From: JBIKWM01 sp044356305
Lineage (GTDB): Bacteria > Bacteroidota > Bacteroidia > UBA10329
Reading direction: 5' to 3'
Length of the DNA stretch: 64,000 nucleotides
NCBI GenBank assembly: GCA_044356305.1
Contig: JBIKWM010000001.1
Coordinates: 310,001 to 374,000 of the forward strand
Part shown: positions 14,280 through 23,048 of the stretch, one piece after another
Position numbering within the stretch: position 1 is the first letter of the stretch
Layout: every line of letters begins with the position of its first letter
The notes under the pieces: model-generated
Database searches by the model: none
What the model was told of the DNA's origin: nothing
What the model saw: the letters and a program-made list of their open reading frames with translations, nothing else
Translations under genes and position numbers: made by a program

Positions 14280-15002
14280 ATGCATCAGGCCCGACTAAGC
14301 GTAAACATCAACAAGATAGCCACCCTTCGCAACAGCCGTGGCGGTGCGCTGCCCAGCGTGACCGAGGCGGCCGTCATGGCACAGCACCACGGTGCCGAGG
14401 GAATCACGGTGCATCCGCGGCCCGATGAGCGCCACATCCGCTATGCCGATGTGCGCGAGCTGCGCCCGTTGGTGCACACCGAATTCAACATTGAGGGATA
14501 TCCGAGCCCCGATTTCATTGATCTTGTCCTCGATGTGCGGCCCGAGCAGGTCACCTTGGTGCCCGACCCTCCCGGGGTGCTGACCAGCAATGCGGGGTGG
14601 GACACTATAGGACAGGCGCGGATCCTCACAGAGGTGGTGACAAGGTTCAAGGCCGAGGGAATCAGGACATCCGTTTTCATTGGCACCGCGCCCGACCTGA
14701 TCCGCGCTGCGGCACAGACCGGCACAGACCGTATTGAACTCTACACAGAGGCGTACGCTATCGGTTATCCTGTTGACAAGGCCGCGGCCGTGGCACCTTT
14801 TGCGGCCGCTGCATTGGTGGCCACAGAGGTGGGTCTGGGCATCAATGCCGGACACGACCTCAACCTACAGAACCTACGGTACTTTGCCCTGCATGTGCCC
14901 GGACTGCTGGAAGTGAGCATAGGCCATGCCTTGATATCAGACTGCCTCTACTACGGAATGGCGGACACTATAGCCATGTATCTGGGGCAATTGCGGCCGT
15001 GA
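14280..15002 (+). CDS. pdxJ: Pyridoxine 5'-phosphate synthase
   Basis: PdxJ closes the ring of pyridoxine phosphate from 3-amino-1-phosphohydroxyacetone and deoxyxylulose phosphate, the last step of DXP-dependent vitamin B6 synthesis. The 240-residue TIM barrel starts with LSVNINKIATLRNSRGG and carries AEGITVHPRPDERHI, HTEFNIEGYP, LVPDPPGVLTSNAGWD, RIELYTEAYA and INAGHDLNLQNL, all family hallmarks. PLP made here would serve, among others, the D-cysteine-desulfhydrase-like enzyme at 47 kb. The start codons of pdxJ and the divergent peptidase are only 46 bp apart. An esterase gene follows 8 bp after the stop. Confidence 0.97.
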   Translation: MHQARLSVNINKIATLRNSRGGALPSVTEAAVMAQHHGAEGITVHPRPDERHIRYADVRELRPLVHTEFNIEGYPSPDFIDLVLDVRPEQVTLVPDPPGVLTSNAGWDTIGQARILTEVVTRFKAEGIRTSVFIGTAPDLIRAAAQTGTDRIELYTEAYAIGYPVDKAAAVAPFAAAALVATEVGLGINAGHDLNLQNLRYFALHVPGLLEVSIGHALISDCLYYGMADTIAMYLGQLRP

Positions 15003-15010
15003 TCAGTACC

Positions 15011-15778
15011 ATGCACCTCTACTATCGCCAACTGGGAGAGGGCCCCGAGACCCTCATCATTCTTCACGGGCTGTTCGGGTCGTTGGACAATTGGGTGAGC
15101 ATTGGTAACAGATTGGCAGAGAAACACCGTGTTTTCCTCGTTGATCTGCGCAACCATGGCCGTTCGCCCCATGCAACAGACCACACCTACGATGCCATGG
15201 CCGAGGATCTGGGTGTATTCTTCCATGAACATCAGATAGAAGGAGCAACCTTGATAGGGCACAGCATGGGCGGAAAAGTGGCCATGACGTTTGCACATGA
15301 CCATGCTCATCTACTGAAGAGGATGGTTGTGATTGACATCGGCCCACGGGCCTACCCCGTGCACCACGATCTGATCATACGGGCCCTGCAATCGGTTGAC
15401 CTGACGGCATTGACCTCACGCAAAGGGGCCGAGGATGAACTTGCGCGCCTCATTGACGGCAACGACACACTCCAGTTCCTGCTCAAGAACTTGTACCGTG
15501 AGAAGCAGGAGGATGGCTCCCTGCGATTTGCATGGCGATTCAATCTTGATGTGATCGCTGACGAGATCCAGGAAGTGGGCATTCCGCAACCATGGCGATG
15601 CGATGTTCCCACTCTTTTCATCCGTGGCTCGCGTTCAGATTATATCCGCAAAAGCGATTTCACAGCGATTGAGAAGTTATATCCAAAGGCCCGTTTCGTG
15701 ACCCTCAATACAGGCCACTGGGTGCATGCCGAGGATCCGGAGGGAGTGACAGGGGCCTTGAAGGCATTCATAGAATGA
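15011..15778 (+). CDS. Alpha/beta hydrolase, YbfF-like esterase
   Basis: A 255-residue cytoplasmic alpha/beta hydrolase. HGLFGSLDNW supplies the oxyanion hole, LRNHGRSPH follows strand 4, GHSMGGKVAM carries the nucleophile Ser, and LNTGHWVHAEDP the catalytic His. This pattern is that of the YbfF/short-chain acyl esterase group. A GTG at 14999 that overlaps the pdxJ stop is an alternative start, but MHLYYRQLGEGPETLIILHG fits the family better. It is probably co-transcribed with pdxJ, though no functional link to B6 synthesis is obvious. Confidence 0.88.
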   Translation: MHLYYRQLGEGPETLIILHGLFGSLDNWVSIGNRLAEKHRVFLVDLRNHGRSPHATDHTYDAMAEDLGVFFHEHQIEGATLIGHSMGGKVAMTFAHDHAHLLKRMVVIDIGPRAYPVHHDLIIRALQSVDLTALTSRKGAEDELARLIDGNDTLQFLLKNLYREKQEDGSLRFAWRFNLDVIADEIQEVGIPQPWRCDVPTLFIRGSRSDYIRKSDFTAIEKLYPKARFVTLNTGHWVHAEDPEGVTGALKAFIE

Positions 15779-15780
15779 AG

Positions 15781-15810
15781 AAGGCGGGAGGGAATAGCCC
15801 TGCCCGCCTT
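15781..15810. terminator. Bidirectional terminator hairpin
   Basis: AAGGCGGGAGGG pairs with CCCTGCCCGCCTT (one bulged base) between convergent genes, followed by a T-rich tail on both strands. Confidence 0.75.
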
Positions 15811-15832
15811 TCTGCAATTAATCTGTGGATGA

Positions 15833-18061
15833 TCAATCAGCCAACGTGATGCGTAAGGTGGCATCGCTGCCCTCACCGCTCACGCGCATCAGGTATAGGC
15901 CATTTGGCAGATGGCTCAGATCGAAATAGCGCTTCGCCCCACCGATCGGTACACTCCAACCTTCTGAAAGGACCACGCGGCCAGTGGCATCGCTGAGTGT
16001 GTAGGTCAACCGTTGGGCCACTGTGCTATGAAGCTCAACTGCCACTTGGCCAGAGGTCGGGTTCGGGTATGCCGAGAGGCCGCTCAGTGTGGTCATCTCC
16101 TCTACCCCTACCTGACAGGCCCCATTCGGATTGGCCACGTAGCTCACATCATCAAAATCGAAATAGCATACCCAGTCAACGCTGTCAACAAACGGGTTGC
16201 GGTTGCCCTGCACGCTCTCGACATAGTCGTTGCGGGCTATCTCGTACGCATCGGGCAGGTCCTGCCAGTGCCATTCGCGCAGTACCTCCTGATCTTGGCC
16301 ATAGCTGGTGATAAAATCGATCGGGTTGGGGAATCCCCAGTTGCCGTTGCCGTTCTGTCCCTGAGTGCCGTTCCATTTCACAGCCATATAGAACAGGGCA
16401 CGGGCGGCATCGCCCTTGTGTCCATCGCGTGGCTCATATACATTGCGGCCATTGGCATCCTTGCCGTATGTGCCCTCCTCAAAGGTGCTGGTCACCTGTA
16501 CCACGTTTCCGTAGGGCAGGTTGCTGCGCACGGCATTCACCCCATCCTGATGGGCTGGGACCAGGTTGTGTAGGTCGCTGTAGTTGAACACGTCCTGATC
16601 GGGGTAGTTGTCCATCCAACTGTGCGGATAGCGGTGCTCACGGCTGATCACATCATGGAAGAACTGACCGGTCCACACATAATGGAAGTTGGAGTAGGCA
16701 CAGTCCACAACGCGCTGACCGTCTGTCGTGTCGCGGGCCTCAAAGCCATTGATCATCACGGTAGAGTAGTTGCTGTAAAAAATCTGGTTGTAGCTCTGAT
16801 TGATGCGGCTCTGCAAGGTGGATGGGAAGTTGGTCAGCGATGCATCTATGCCAGTGTAGTAGTTGCCCATCATGGTGGCAGCAGTGGTCACGGTGCCAGT
16901 GGCAGGCGCGGTGGTGAGGTAGTTCTCGTATCCGGCCGGACCGTTCACCGCAAAGGCACTGAAGTGGTAGGTAGTGCCAGCCACCACCCCGCTCGGAGTG
17001 AATGTGCCTGCCGACCCGTTGTGCACCACCTGCGCACCACCGATGTAGTCGCCTTTGGTGTAGCTGGTGCCATCAACAGGGGTCTCGGTCACAGCGCTGC
17101 CTTTCTTGCGCAGCACGATGTACCGATCGGCCTGTTGTGCCGGAGCGTTGAAGCTCACGTTGTAGGTGTAGCTGGTGGTACCGCTGAAGTTGATGGCCGT
17201 GGGCTGTGCGCTTGGCTCAGTGGCAAACTGCCCGCCTATGCCGTACAGGTTGATCACGTAGCTGGTCTCGTCACCGTTGGCATCGTTGTTCGAGATGGTG
17301 AGCGTTGCGCTGCGGCTCCCCGTTCCGCCTGCACTGAAGTTGAGGCTGAAAGCCTGTGAGCCTGCAGCGGCCACATTGAAAGAGGCGCTCACCCCACTGA
17401 TGCTGAAATCGGCCGCATGGGGGCCGCTGATGTTCATGGCCGTGACATTCAGTGCGGTGCCTGCGGCCAGATTCACGTTGTCAATGGTCATGGCGGTGCT
17501 TGCCGCATTGCCCACAACGAAAGTGGAGCCGTTGATCACGGTGTTGCCACCGCTGCTTACCCGTATCTCCTGGGCATTCGTCACGGTCTGAGCCGATACG
17601 GATATCTCATCGAGCGATATGTTACGGCCGCTCTGTTTTTCAGTGAAATACCAGCGTACGTAGCGGCTGGCTCCCTGCGGCTGGTCGGTATAGAGTATGT
17701 GGGTGTTGTTGTCGATCTGCGCACCGATCAGCTCGCGCATGGTGGTCCAGCTCGTGCCGTTGACCGACTCCTGAATGGTGAATATATCGTTGGTCAGAGC
17801 GGTTCCCTGACCTTTGATGTAATACGTCACCGGCCCTGCCACATCAGCGAAATAGACCATTACGTACTCATCGTCACCATCGAGTTTGCACGAGGCCCCC
17901 ACCTGTCCGGTGGTGTAGCGGGTGGTGCCCACCACCTGATCCAGACTCTCGGTCCAGCCCAAAGGTGTGGGGTCGTCAAAGTTCCAGCCGGTGGGCAACG
18001 TGGTCTGGGCTGTGGCCGAGAGGCCGATCAGCGCGAGGAAAGGGAGTATGGTCTGCTTCAT
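15833..18061 (-). CDS. Multidomain T9SS-secreted endonuclease I
   Basis: A 742-residue surface or secreted nuclease. Order: signal peptide (1-19), a beta-sandwich resembling a carbohydrate or discoidin module (about 24-155), an ASH/choice-of-anchor-D-like domain (about 160-275, with AADFSISG and SATLTISNND), an Fn3-like segment (about 285-395), an endonuclease I (NucM/EndA) domain (about 410-645), and a T9SS type A tail ending in NGLYLMRVSGEGSDATLRI. Nuclease motifs are REHRYPHSWM, YSDLHNLVPAHQDGVNAVRS, DGHKGDAARALFYM and RNDYVESVQGNRNPFVD; the last includes the Asn metal ligand region. It should degrade DNA or RNA non-specifically outside the cell. It lies directly downstream of a TonB receptor and LTD proteins on the same strand. 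Confidence 0.93.
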   Translation of the reverse strand: MKQTILPFLALIGLSATAQTTLPTGWNFDDPTPLGWTESLDQVVGTTRYTTGQVGASCKLDGDDEYVMVYFADVAGPVTYYIKGQGTALTNDIFTIQESVNGTSWTTMRELIGAQIDNNTHILYTDQPQGASRYVRWYFTEKQSGRNISLDEISVSAQTVTNAQEIRVSSGGNTVINGSTFVVGNAASTAMTIDNVNLAAGTALNVTAMNISGPHAADFSISGVSASFNVAAAGSQAFSLNFSAGGTGSRSATLTISNNDANGDETSYVINLYGIGGQFATEPSAQPTAINFSGTTSYTYNVSFNAPAQQADRYIVLRKKGSAVTETPVDGTSYTKGDYIGGAQVVHNGSAGTFTPSGVVAGTTYHFSAFAVNGPAGYENYLTTAPATGTVTTAATMMGNYYTGIDASLTNFPSTLQSRINQSYNQIFYSNYSTVMINGFEARDTTDGQRVVDCAYSNFHYVWTGQFFHDVISREHRYPHSWMDNYPDQDVFNYSDLHNLVPAHQDGVNAVRSNLPYGNVVQVTSTFEEGTYGKDANGRNVYEPRDGHKGDAARALFYMAVKWNGTQGQNGNGNWGFPNPIDFITSYGQDQEVLREWHWQDLPDAYEIARNDYVESVQGNRNPFVDSVDWVCYFDFDDVSYVANPNGACQVGVEEMTTLSGLSAYPNPTSGQVAVELHSTVAQRLTYTLSDATGRVVLSEGWSVPIGGAKRYFDLSHLPNGLYLMRVSGEGSDATLRITLAD

Positions 18062-18132
18062 TTTCGGTGTGTGAGAGGCCCGAAGGCGTTAATGGTAAGT
18101 CTGTCTGATTCGTTATTCGTCAATAGTAGCGC

Positions 18133-20880
18133 TCAGAATTTGAACCCTATCCCGGCTGTCCATCTACGTCCCATGCCCATAAATACGGTGGCAGAAGTGG
18201 CATCGAAGGTCTGCCCGATTCCATTGTTATCAGCATCGCTGATATAGAGCGCATCCAATACGTTGAGCACGCTTGCTCGCAAGGAAACATCTAATTTCTT
18301 AAGCTTAATGGTGTATCCGGCATGTAGGTCAAGGAGCCAATAATCAGGCAATTGCCAGCTTTGGCGACCTTTATTCCCTTGACTTCCATCGTCAGCGGCT
18401 TGAAGCGAGGTCGCATCAAAGTTGGAGTAGTTTCGACCGAAATAAGTAAACTGAGGTTTGAAATAGAAATTCTCTACTGGCTTTGCTTTGATTGAGACAG
18501 CAACTTGAGTCTGAGCCGCATCACCCACATAAACGCCATTGGCATCAAAATCAATGCTGTCTATTGGAGTATCACTCTGTTCTGCATAGTAATATGCCTT
18601 TGTTCCACCAGTTCCACCTTTCCATCGCCAATCTCCCCATGAGAATAAAGCTTCAACATCAAAATACCAAGGTGTGCGGTAAACGGCATCTATCTCAATG
18701 CCTTGGTGTATTGCTCCCAGAGCCGGAATAGCCACTGCTAATGGAGTTCCACCTATGTTCACTGTCCGGCTGCGCATCGGACGGTTCTCCCATGTTGTGC
18801 GATAGAGATTCAAATTCGCTGCCCAGCGAGAATAACTCACACTGTAACCCAATTCCAAACCCCAAACGAACTCGTTCCCAACACCTTGAACCTTTGCAAA
18901 TGAAGATCCTGAGTATGCGTCACTTATCGTAGGTGGGCGAAAGAAAACACCTCCATTCAGGAACACGTTCATGTTCTTGGTAATGCTGTAGTTCACCCCT
19001 GCCTTAGCGGTGCCTCCCCAAAAATGCAACCAGCCCGTATTTGCAATTTGCGCTTCTTTTGAAGAAGCGGTGTAGAGAATTCCATTGTGTTCAATAGTGT
19101 CATTAATTCCGAGAACTTGGCTCATCGTAGTGTCAGTTAATACCAAATCTCGTTTACGCATCTGATCACTACGGCAATAGCTGTTATGTCCACCAGAAGC
19201 ACTAAAGAACCCCGACCATTTCTCCTTATTAAACTCAACTTGGCCGAATACGCCAACAGTGTAAACATTCGTGTTGGTCCGGTAGCCTGCCACATCTCCT
19301 TTTTGCTTGATATTGTCATCTTTGTCAAATAGGTCGTTCGTTTGGGCGGTACTGTTTACCTCAACATAAGGCACACCTAACAGGTCATAAGGTGTACTGT
19401 AGCGTTCCAGCCAAAATGCACGCGCATCGACCCCAAGACTTAACTCCCAGATGTTGCTCAATTCGTGCGTCACCGTAGACAGCAGCCCATACCAATAGTG
19501 ATTGTTCATGTTAGCCTGAATGAAATTTGTTCCGGTATCGCTGGCTGGTTTCCAGACCGTACCGTAGACATTTTCATCATATGCGTACTGCATATCTAAA
19601 TGACCATACGCATCAAATTCCGTAGCAGTGCCGCGCAGATAGGTGCCACCACCCAATCCCAGAGACCCATATACTATATTGGAAACAGCCCAGTTTTCTT
19701 TGCTCCAGAAGTGCTTAAGGCTGAATATAGGCTTATGATAGAAATTCTGATTGGTATTGAGTTGTTCAGGTCTTGCATTCGGGTCATCTCTATTCCTGCT
19801 TAAAGTGCCCCAATCACCATTGTACTTTCGGCCATAATTGCCAAACAAAACGTCTGGATCTGGAGCAGTATCCAGGACCGCTCCAAGTTCTTGGGCATAT
19901 TTCCTGTCATACATGTATATCTGCTCCTTCTGGGTGCGCTGCCCACGTTCCTGTGGTGCGCCCATGGCCCCAATACTGAGGGTGTGGTTGCCGAATTGCT
20001 TCTGTATCTTGATGAAATAGAACATCCGGTTGGCCCAGGTCTGCTCCACGTACCCGTCCTGACGGTCGAAGGCGAGAGCGAAAGTGAGGCCCCAATCGCC
20101 TTTCAATCGGCCTGTATTATGTGCTATTGAGGTTTTGAACAGACCATTGTTGCCAACACCAAGTTCAATCTCTGTGCTCATTTTTGAAGTAATGCCGGTG
20201 GTCAGGATATTCATGCTACCACCTACGGCAGGGATGCTCAGTTTGCTGGCCCCAAGGCCCCTCTGCACCTGAATGCGTTGGGTTACTCCTTCAATGCCCG
20301 CCCAGTTGCTCCAATACACCCAGCCGTTCTCCATGTCATTCATGGGCACTCCATCAATCTGCACTGAGATGTTGCGTTGATTGAACCCACGTATCGTCAC
20401 CCGTGCATCGCCTGCGCCACCGCCCTGTTGCGTGGCATATACACCCGGAGTGCTATTGAGCACCATAGGCAGGTCCTGCCCCGCCAGTTCCTGCTTGATC
20501 TTGATGGGATCAACGTTGGTGAAGGCCACAGGGGTCTTGCGGTCTATGGCCATATCGGCCACCACCTGCACTTCGTTCAGGGTAACGGTCTTCAGGGCGA
20601 AATCGAGGTTAAGTGCACCACCATTGGCCTTCACCTTGCGGGTCTCGGTCTCGTAACCGATGTACGATACCTTGACCTCATAATCCCCGTTGGGCACCTC
20701 AATGGTGAACCGACCATCAAGGTCAGTGACCACGCCCTTGCCCTCGGCATAAAGGAAATTGGCCGAGATGAGCGGCTCACCACTGTCACCGTCCTTCACG
20801 GTGCCGCTGATGCGGGTCTTTTGCGCCAGGGCCCCAAAAGCGAGGCACAAGGCAGCAAGCGTCAGTATGTAACGCGGCAT
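18133..20880 (-). CDS. TonB-dependent outer-membrane receptor
   Basis: A 915-residue receptor: signal peptide ending ALAQ, a carboxypeptidase-regulatory-like beta domain (about 24-110; ISGTVKDGDSGEPLISANFL), a plug domain (about 125-235; VTIRGFNQRNISVQIDGVPM), and a 22-strand barrel ending in the terminal aromatic IGFKF required for assembly. Such proteins take up large or scarce nutrients with energy from TonB. No SusD partner follows. A composition change is visible: about 18.3-19.9 kb (barrel) is noticeably more AT-rich than 20.0-20.9 kb (plug). An LTD protein gene sits 16 bp upstream, suggesting one transcript. The substrate cannot be told. Confidence 0.95.
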   Translation of the reverse strand: MPRYILTLAALCLAFGALAQKTRISGTVKDGDSGEPLISANFLYAEGKGVVTDLDGRFTIEVPNGDYEVKVSYIGYETETRKVKANGGALNLDFALKTVTLNEVQVVADMAIDRKTPVAFTNVDPIKIKQELAGQDLPMVLNSTPGVYATQQGGGAGDARVTIRGFNQRNISVQIDGVPMNDMENGWVYWSNWAGIEGVTQRIQVQRGLGASKLSIPAVGGSMNILTTGITSKMSTEIELGVGNNGLFKTSIAHNTGRLKGDWGLTFALAFDRQDGYVEQTWANRMFYFIKIQKQFGNHTLSIGAMGAPQERGQRTQKEQIYMYDRKYAQELGAVLDTAPDPDVLFGNYGRKYNGDWGTLSRNRDDPNARPEQLNTNQNFYHKPIFSLKHFWSKENWAVSNIVYGSLGLGGGTYLRGTATEFDAYGHLDMQYAYDENVYGTVWKPASDTGTNFIQANMNNHYWYGLLSTVTHELSNIWELSLGVDARAFWLERYSTPYDLLGVPYVEVNSTAQTNDLFDKDDNIKQKGDVAGYRTNTNVYTVGVFGQVEFNKEKWSGFFSASGGHNSYCRSDQMRKRDLVLTDTTMSQVLGINDTIEHNGILYTASSKEAQIANTGWLHFWGGTAKAGVNYSITKNMNVFLNGGVFFRPPTISDAYSGSSFAKVQGVGNEFVWGLELGYSVSYSRWAANLNLYRTTWENRPMRSRTVNIGGTPLAVAIPALGAIHQGIEIDAVYRTPWYFDVEALFSWGDWRWKGGTGGTKAYYYAEQSDTPIDSIDFDANGVYVGDAAQTQVAVSIKAKPVENFYFKPQFTYFGRNYSNFDATSLQAADDGSQGNKGRQSWQLPDYWLLDLHAGYTIKLKKLDVSLRASVLNVLDALYISDADNNGIGQTFDATSATVFMGMGRRWTAGIGFKF

Positions 20881-20896
20881 TCGGGCAGGCGCCAGA

Positions 20897-21802
20897 TCAC
20901 TTACCGAGCATCACTTTGCGGGTGACCGCTGCACCACCGCCCAAGCTGATTCGCACTATGTAGATGCCTGTGTTGAGGTGGCTAAGGTCGAGACGCTGCT
21001 CGCGCACGGCAGCGGTGCTGAAACGTACTGAATAGGCTACCTGACCGAGTGCATTGACCACATCAACCTTTTCAATGTCGCGCGAGGCCGAGAGCATCAG
21101 CACCTTATCGGCCGCTGGGTTTGGGAACAGGTTGATGCGGACATCGCGCACATCGTTTACACCGAAGGTGAGGCAGGCGCAGTCGTGCCAGCCCAGGTTG
21201 GTGAAGGTGTTGTTGGGAAGGCTGTCCCATTCCACCTCTGGAAGGAAATCATCGAGGCCATTGGCGTCCCCCTTCATGATGCCCGGTTTGCGGATCAAGG
21301 TGTGGTCTACGGTCCACCATGTGCCGTTGGCATCGCTCCATGCGGTACCCGGGTCTTCTCCAATCTTGCCTACGATATCCAGAAGTGTAGAGGTTCCCTT
21401 GATCAGGGGCACCGCATCATCGCCATTGAAATAGAACGGGCTGTTGGCCTGAACGTAAACGGGGTTCACAAAAGTGTCGGCCACGGCCTGCAGGGCGGCA
21501 TCCACCGGTGTCTCCAGGCCAGTTCCGTTCGGGTCGCGCTTGTCAACCACCACAACGTAGGTGCCTTTGGCCGCAATGGTTCCGGCAAGGGCCACCAGCA
21601 TAGGGGTTCCGCTGCCATCGCGGAAACGGCCCACGCTGTATTGGCTCAGGTCGATGGCGGCATTGGTCGGGTTGTACAGCTCGAGCGCACGGTTGTTGCC
21701 CGATCCGGTCACGTATTCGGAGATGAACAGCTCAGAGCAGTCCTGAGCCTGCACGAGGCCAGTAGTGGCTGTAAACAGTAGGGCTGGTACAAGTTTCCTC
21801 AT
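20897..21802 (-). CDS. LTD-domain T9SS-secreted protein
   Basis: Signal peptide (MRKLVPALLFTATTGLVQAQ), then a lamin-tail domain (about 21-190): CSELFISEYVTGSGNNRALE with LYNPTNAAIDLSQYS is the classic LTD opening. The T9SS tail begins at about 220 (NLFPNPAADKVLMLSAS) and ends RKVMLGK. The LTD is an immunoglobulin-like fold that in bacteria occurs next to surface nucleases and phosphoesterases; no catalytic site is visible here. The gene is the first of a likely unit with the TonB receptor and endonuclease I. Confidence 0.9.
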   Translation of the reverse strand: MRKLVPALLFTATTGLVQAQDCSELFISEYVTGSGNNRALELYNPTNAAIDLSQYSVGRFRDGSGTPMLVALAGTIAAKGTYVVVVDKRDPNGTGLETPVDAALQAVADTFVNPVYVQANSPFYFNGDDAVPLIKGTSTLLDIVGKIGEDPGTAWSDANGTWWTVDHTLIRKPGIMKGDANGLDDFLPEVEWDSLPNNTFTNLGWHDCACLTFGVNDVRDVRINLFPNPAADKVLMLSASRDIEKVDVVNALGQVAYSVRFSTAAVREQRLDLSHLNTGIYIVRISLGGGAAVTRKVMLGK

Positions 21803-21828
21803 TGGACAAGGGTTTTTTCAATGGTTCG

Positions 21829-21836
21829 CGAAGGTA
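21829..21836 (-). promoter_or_regulatory. -7 promoter element TACCTTCG
   Basis: TAnnTTCG-type element on the minus strand 26 nt upstream of the LTD gene that leads into the TonB receptor and endonuclease. Confidence 0.5.
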
Positions 21837-21919
21837 AGGGAAACTCGCAGGCTGCAAACTGCTGTTTCGGAGGCGAAAAGGGCCATTTAACCGTAGCTTA
21901 TCATTGGTCCGAAGGCCAG

Positions 21920-21927
21920 TAATTTCG
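21920..21927 (+). promoter_or_regulatory. -7 promoter element TAATTTCG
   Basis: TAnnTTCG-type element ending 4 nt before the ATG of the YdjM-like gene; implies a leaderless message. Confidence 0.5.
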
Positions 21928-21931
21928 CGGC

Positions 21932-22972
21932 ATGGATAGTCTCACTCAGATAGTGCTCGGGGCCGGGGTTGGCGAGTTGGTCCTAGGCCGGAAGATCGGC
22001 AACCGTGCGCTGTTGTGGGGTGGCATAGCGGGCACCATCCCCGACCTCGATGTGTTCTTCACTTTCGGTGACCCGATACGCGAGATCACCGTACATCGGG
22101 GCTTTTCGCATTCCATAACATTCGCCCTGCTCGCCTCTCCCCTGCTGGCTTACCTGACGCAATGGGTGTACAGGAACAAGGGCCTTGGTGTCTCGTGGCG
22201 TCAATGGGCTTGGTTCTTCTTCCTCACAGTATTCACCCACCCGCTGCTCGATTGCCTCACTACTTACGGTACGCAGATCTTCTACCCGTTCAGCGATTAC
22301 CGCGTGAGCGTTTCAAGTGTGTTCGTGGTTGATCCTATGTACACATTGCCCTTTATGGCATGCCTCATTGTGGCCGCATTCATCAGGAACAATATTTCAC
22401 TGAGGATGCGATGGGCTGGAGCAGGTATGCTCATAGGTTCCTCGTATCTGCTCTCTGGCCTTTTGCTCAAGCAATGGGCAGAACATGCCATCAGCACCCG
22501 GATACGAGAGCAGGGTATTGAGGCAAAATCGTCATTCGTGGGGGTCACTCCGTTGAACATCTTTCTGTGGTACGGGGTCTATGAGACCGACAGCGCCTAC
22601 CACATTGCGTACCGTTCCGTTTTTGATGAGGCCGACCTGCCCATGCGTGTTGCGCACTTTGAGAAACAGCACCAATTGGTGGATGGTTGGCGCACCGATC
22701 ATGGTGTTGACCGCATCATCTGGTTCGGGCAGGGCATGTGGATAGCCCGTCAGGCCGAGAATGGCGCCATTGACATTTTCACGCTCAAGTTCGGGATGAA
22801 CGGATTCAAGATGACCGAGGATGCTTACGATGCCTTCAGGTTCAATCACCGCATCACCCCTCGGCCTGATGGCACATTTGCCTATGAACAACAGACCCGG
22901 GTGGACAATATCGACCTGAAGTTCGCCCTTGGCCAACTGTGGCGCAGGATCTGTGGCGAGGATGTTCTTTAA
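21932..22972 (+). CDS. YdjM-like membrane-bound metal-dependent hydrolase
   Basis: A 346-residue integral membrane protein of the LexA-regulated YdjM/DUF457 family, annotated as a putative zinc hydrolase. MDSLTQIVLGAGVGELVLGR, GIAGTIPDLDVFF and the ligand motif HRGFSHSITF are typical; TFFTHPLLDCLTTYGTQI adds the second His/Asp set. Four to five transmembrane helices fall in the first 175 residues. The C-terminal 170 residues form a soluble domain (TPLNIFLWYGVYETDSAYHI) seen in the Bacteroidota and proteobacterial versions. Enzymatic activity has not been firmly established for the family. No LexA box was sought beyond a visual scan and none was seen. Confidence 0.88.
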   Translation: MDSLTQIVLGAGVGELVLGRKIGNRALLWGGIAGTIPDLDVFFTFGDPIREITVHRGFSHSITFALLASPLLAYLTQWVYRNKGLGVSWRQWAWFFFLTVFTHPLLDCLTTYGTQIFYPFSDYRVSVSSVFVVDPMYTLPFMACLIVAAFIRNNISLRMRWAGAGMLIGSSYLLSGLLLKQWAEHAISTRIREQGIEAKSSFVGVTPLNIFLWYGVYETDSAYHIAYRSVFDEADLPMRVAHFEKQHQLVDGWRTDHGVDRIIWFGQGMWIARQAENGAIDIFTLKFGMNGFKMTEDAYDAFRFNHRITPRPDGTFAYEQQTRVDNIDLKFALGQLWRRICGEDVL

Positions 22973-22993
22973 GGAGAAGGGGCGAGAAAACTG

Positions 22994-23026
22994 AACGGCC
23001 CGAACGAGCTAATCGTTCGGGCCGTT
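22994..23026. terminator. Bidirectional terminator hairpin
   Basis: A perfect 14-bp stem, AACGGCCCGAACGA with TCGTTCGGGCCGTT, closes a 5-nt loop between convergent genes. Confidence 0.85.
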
Positions 23027-23048
23027 GCCTTTAAAGAAAAGTAATTGG

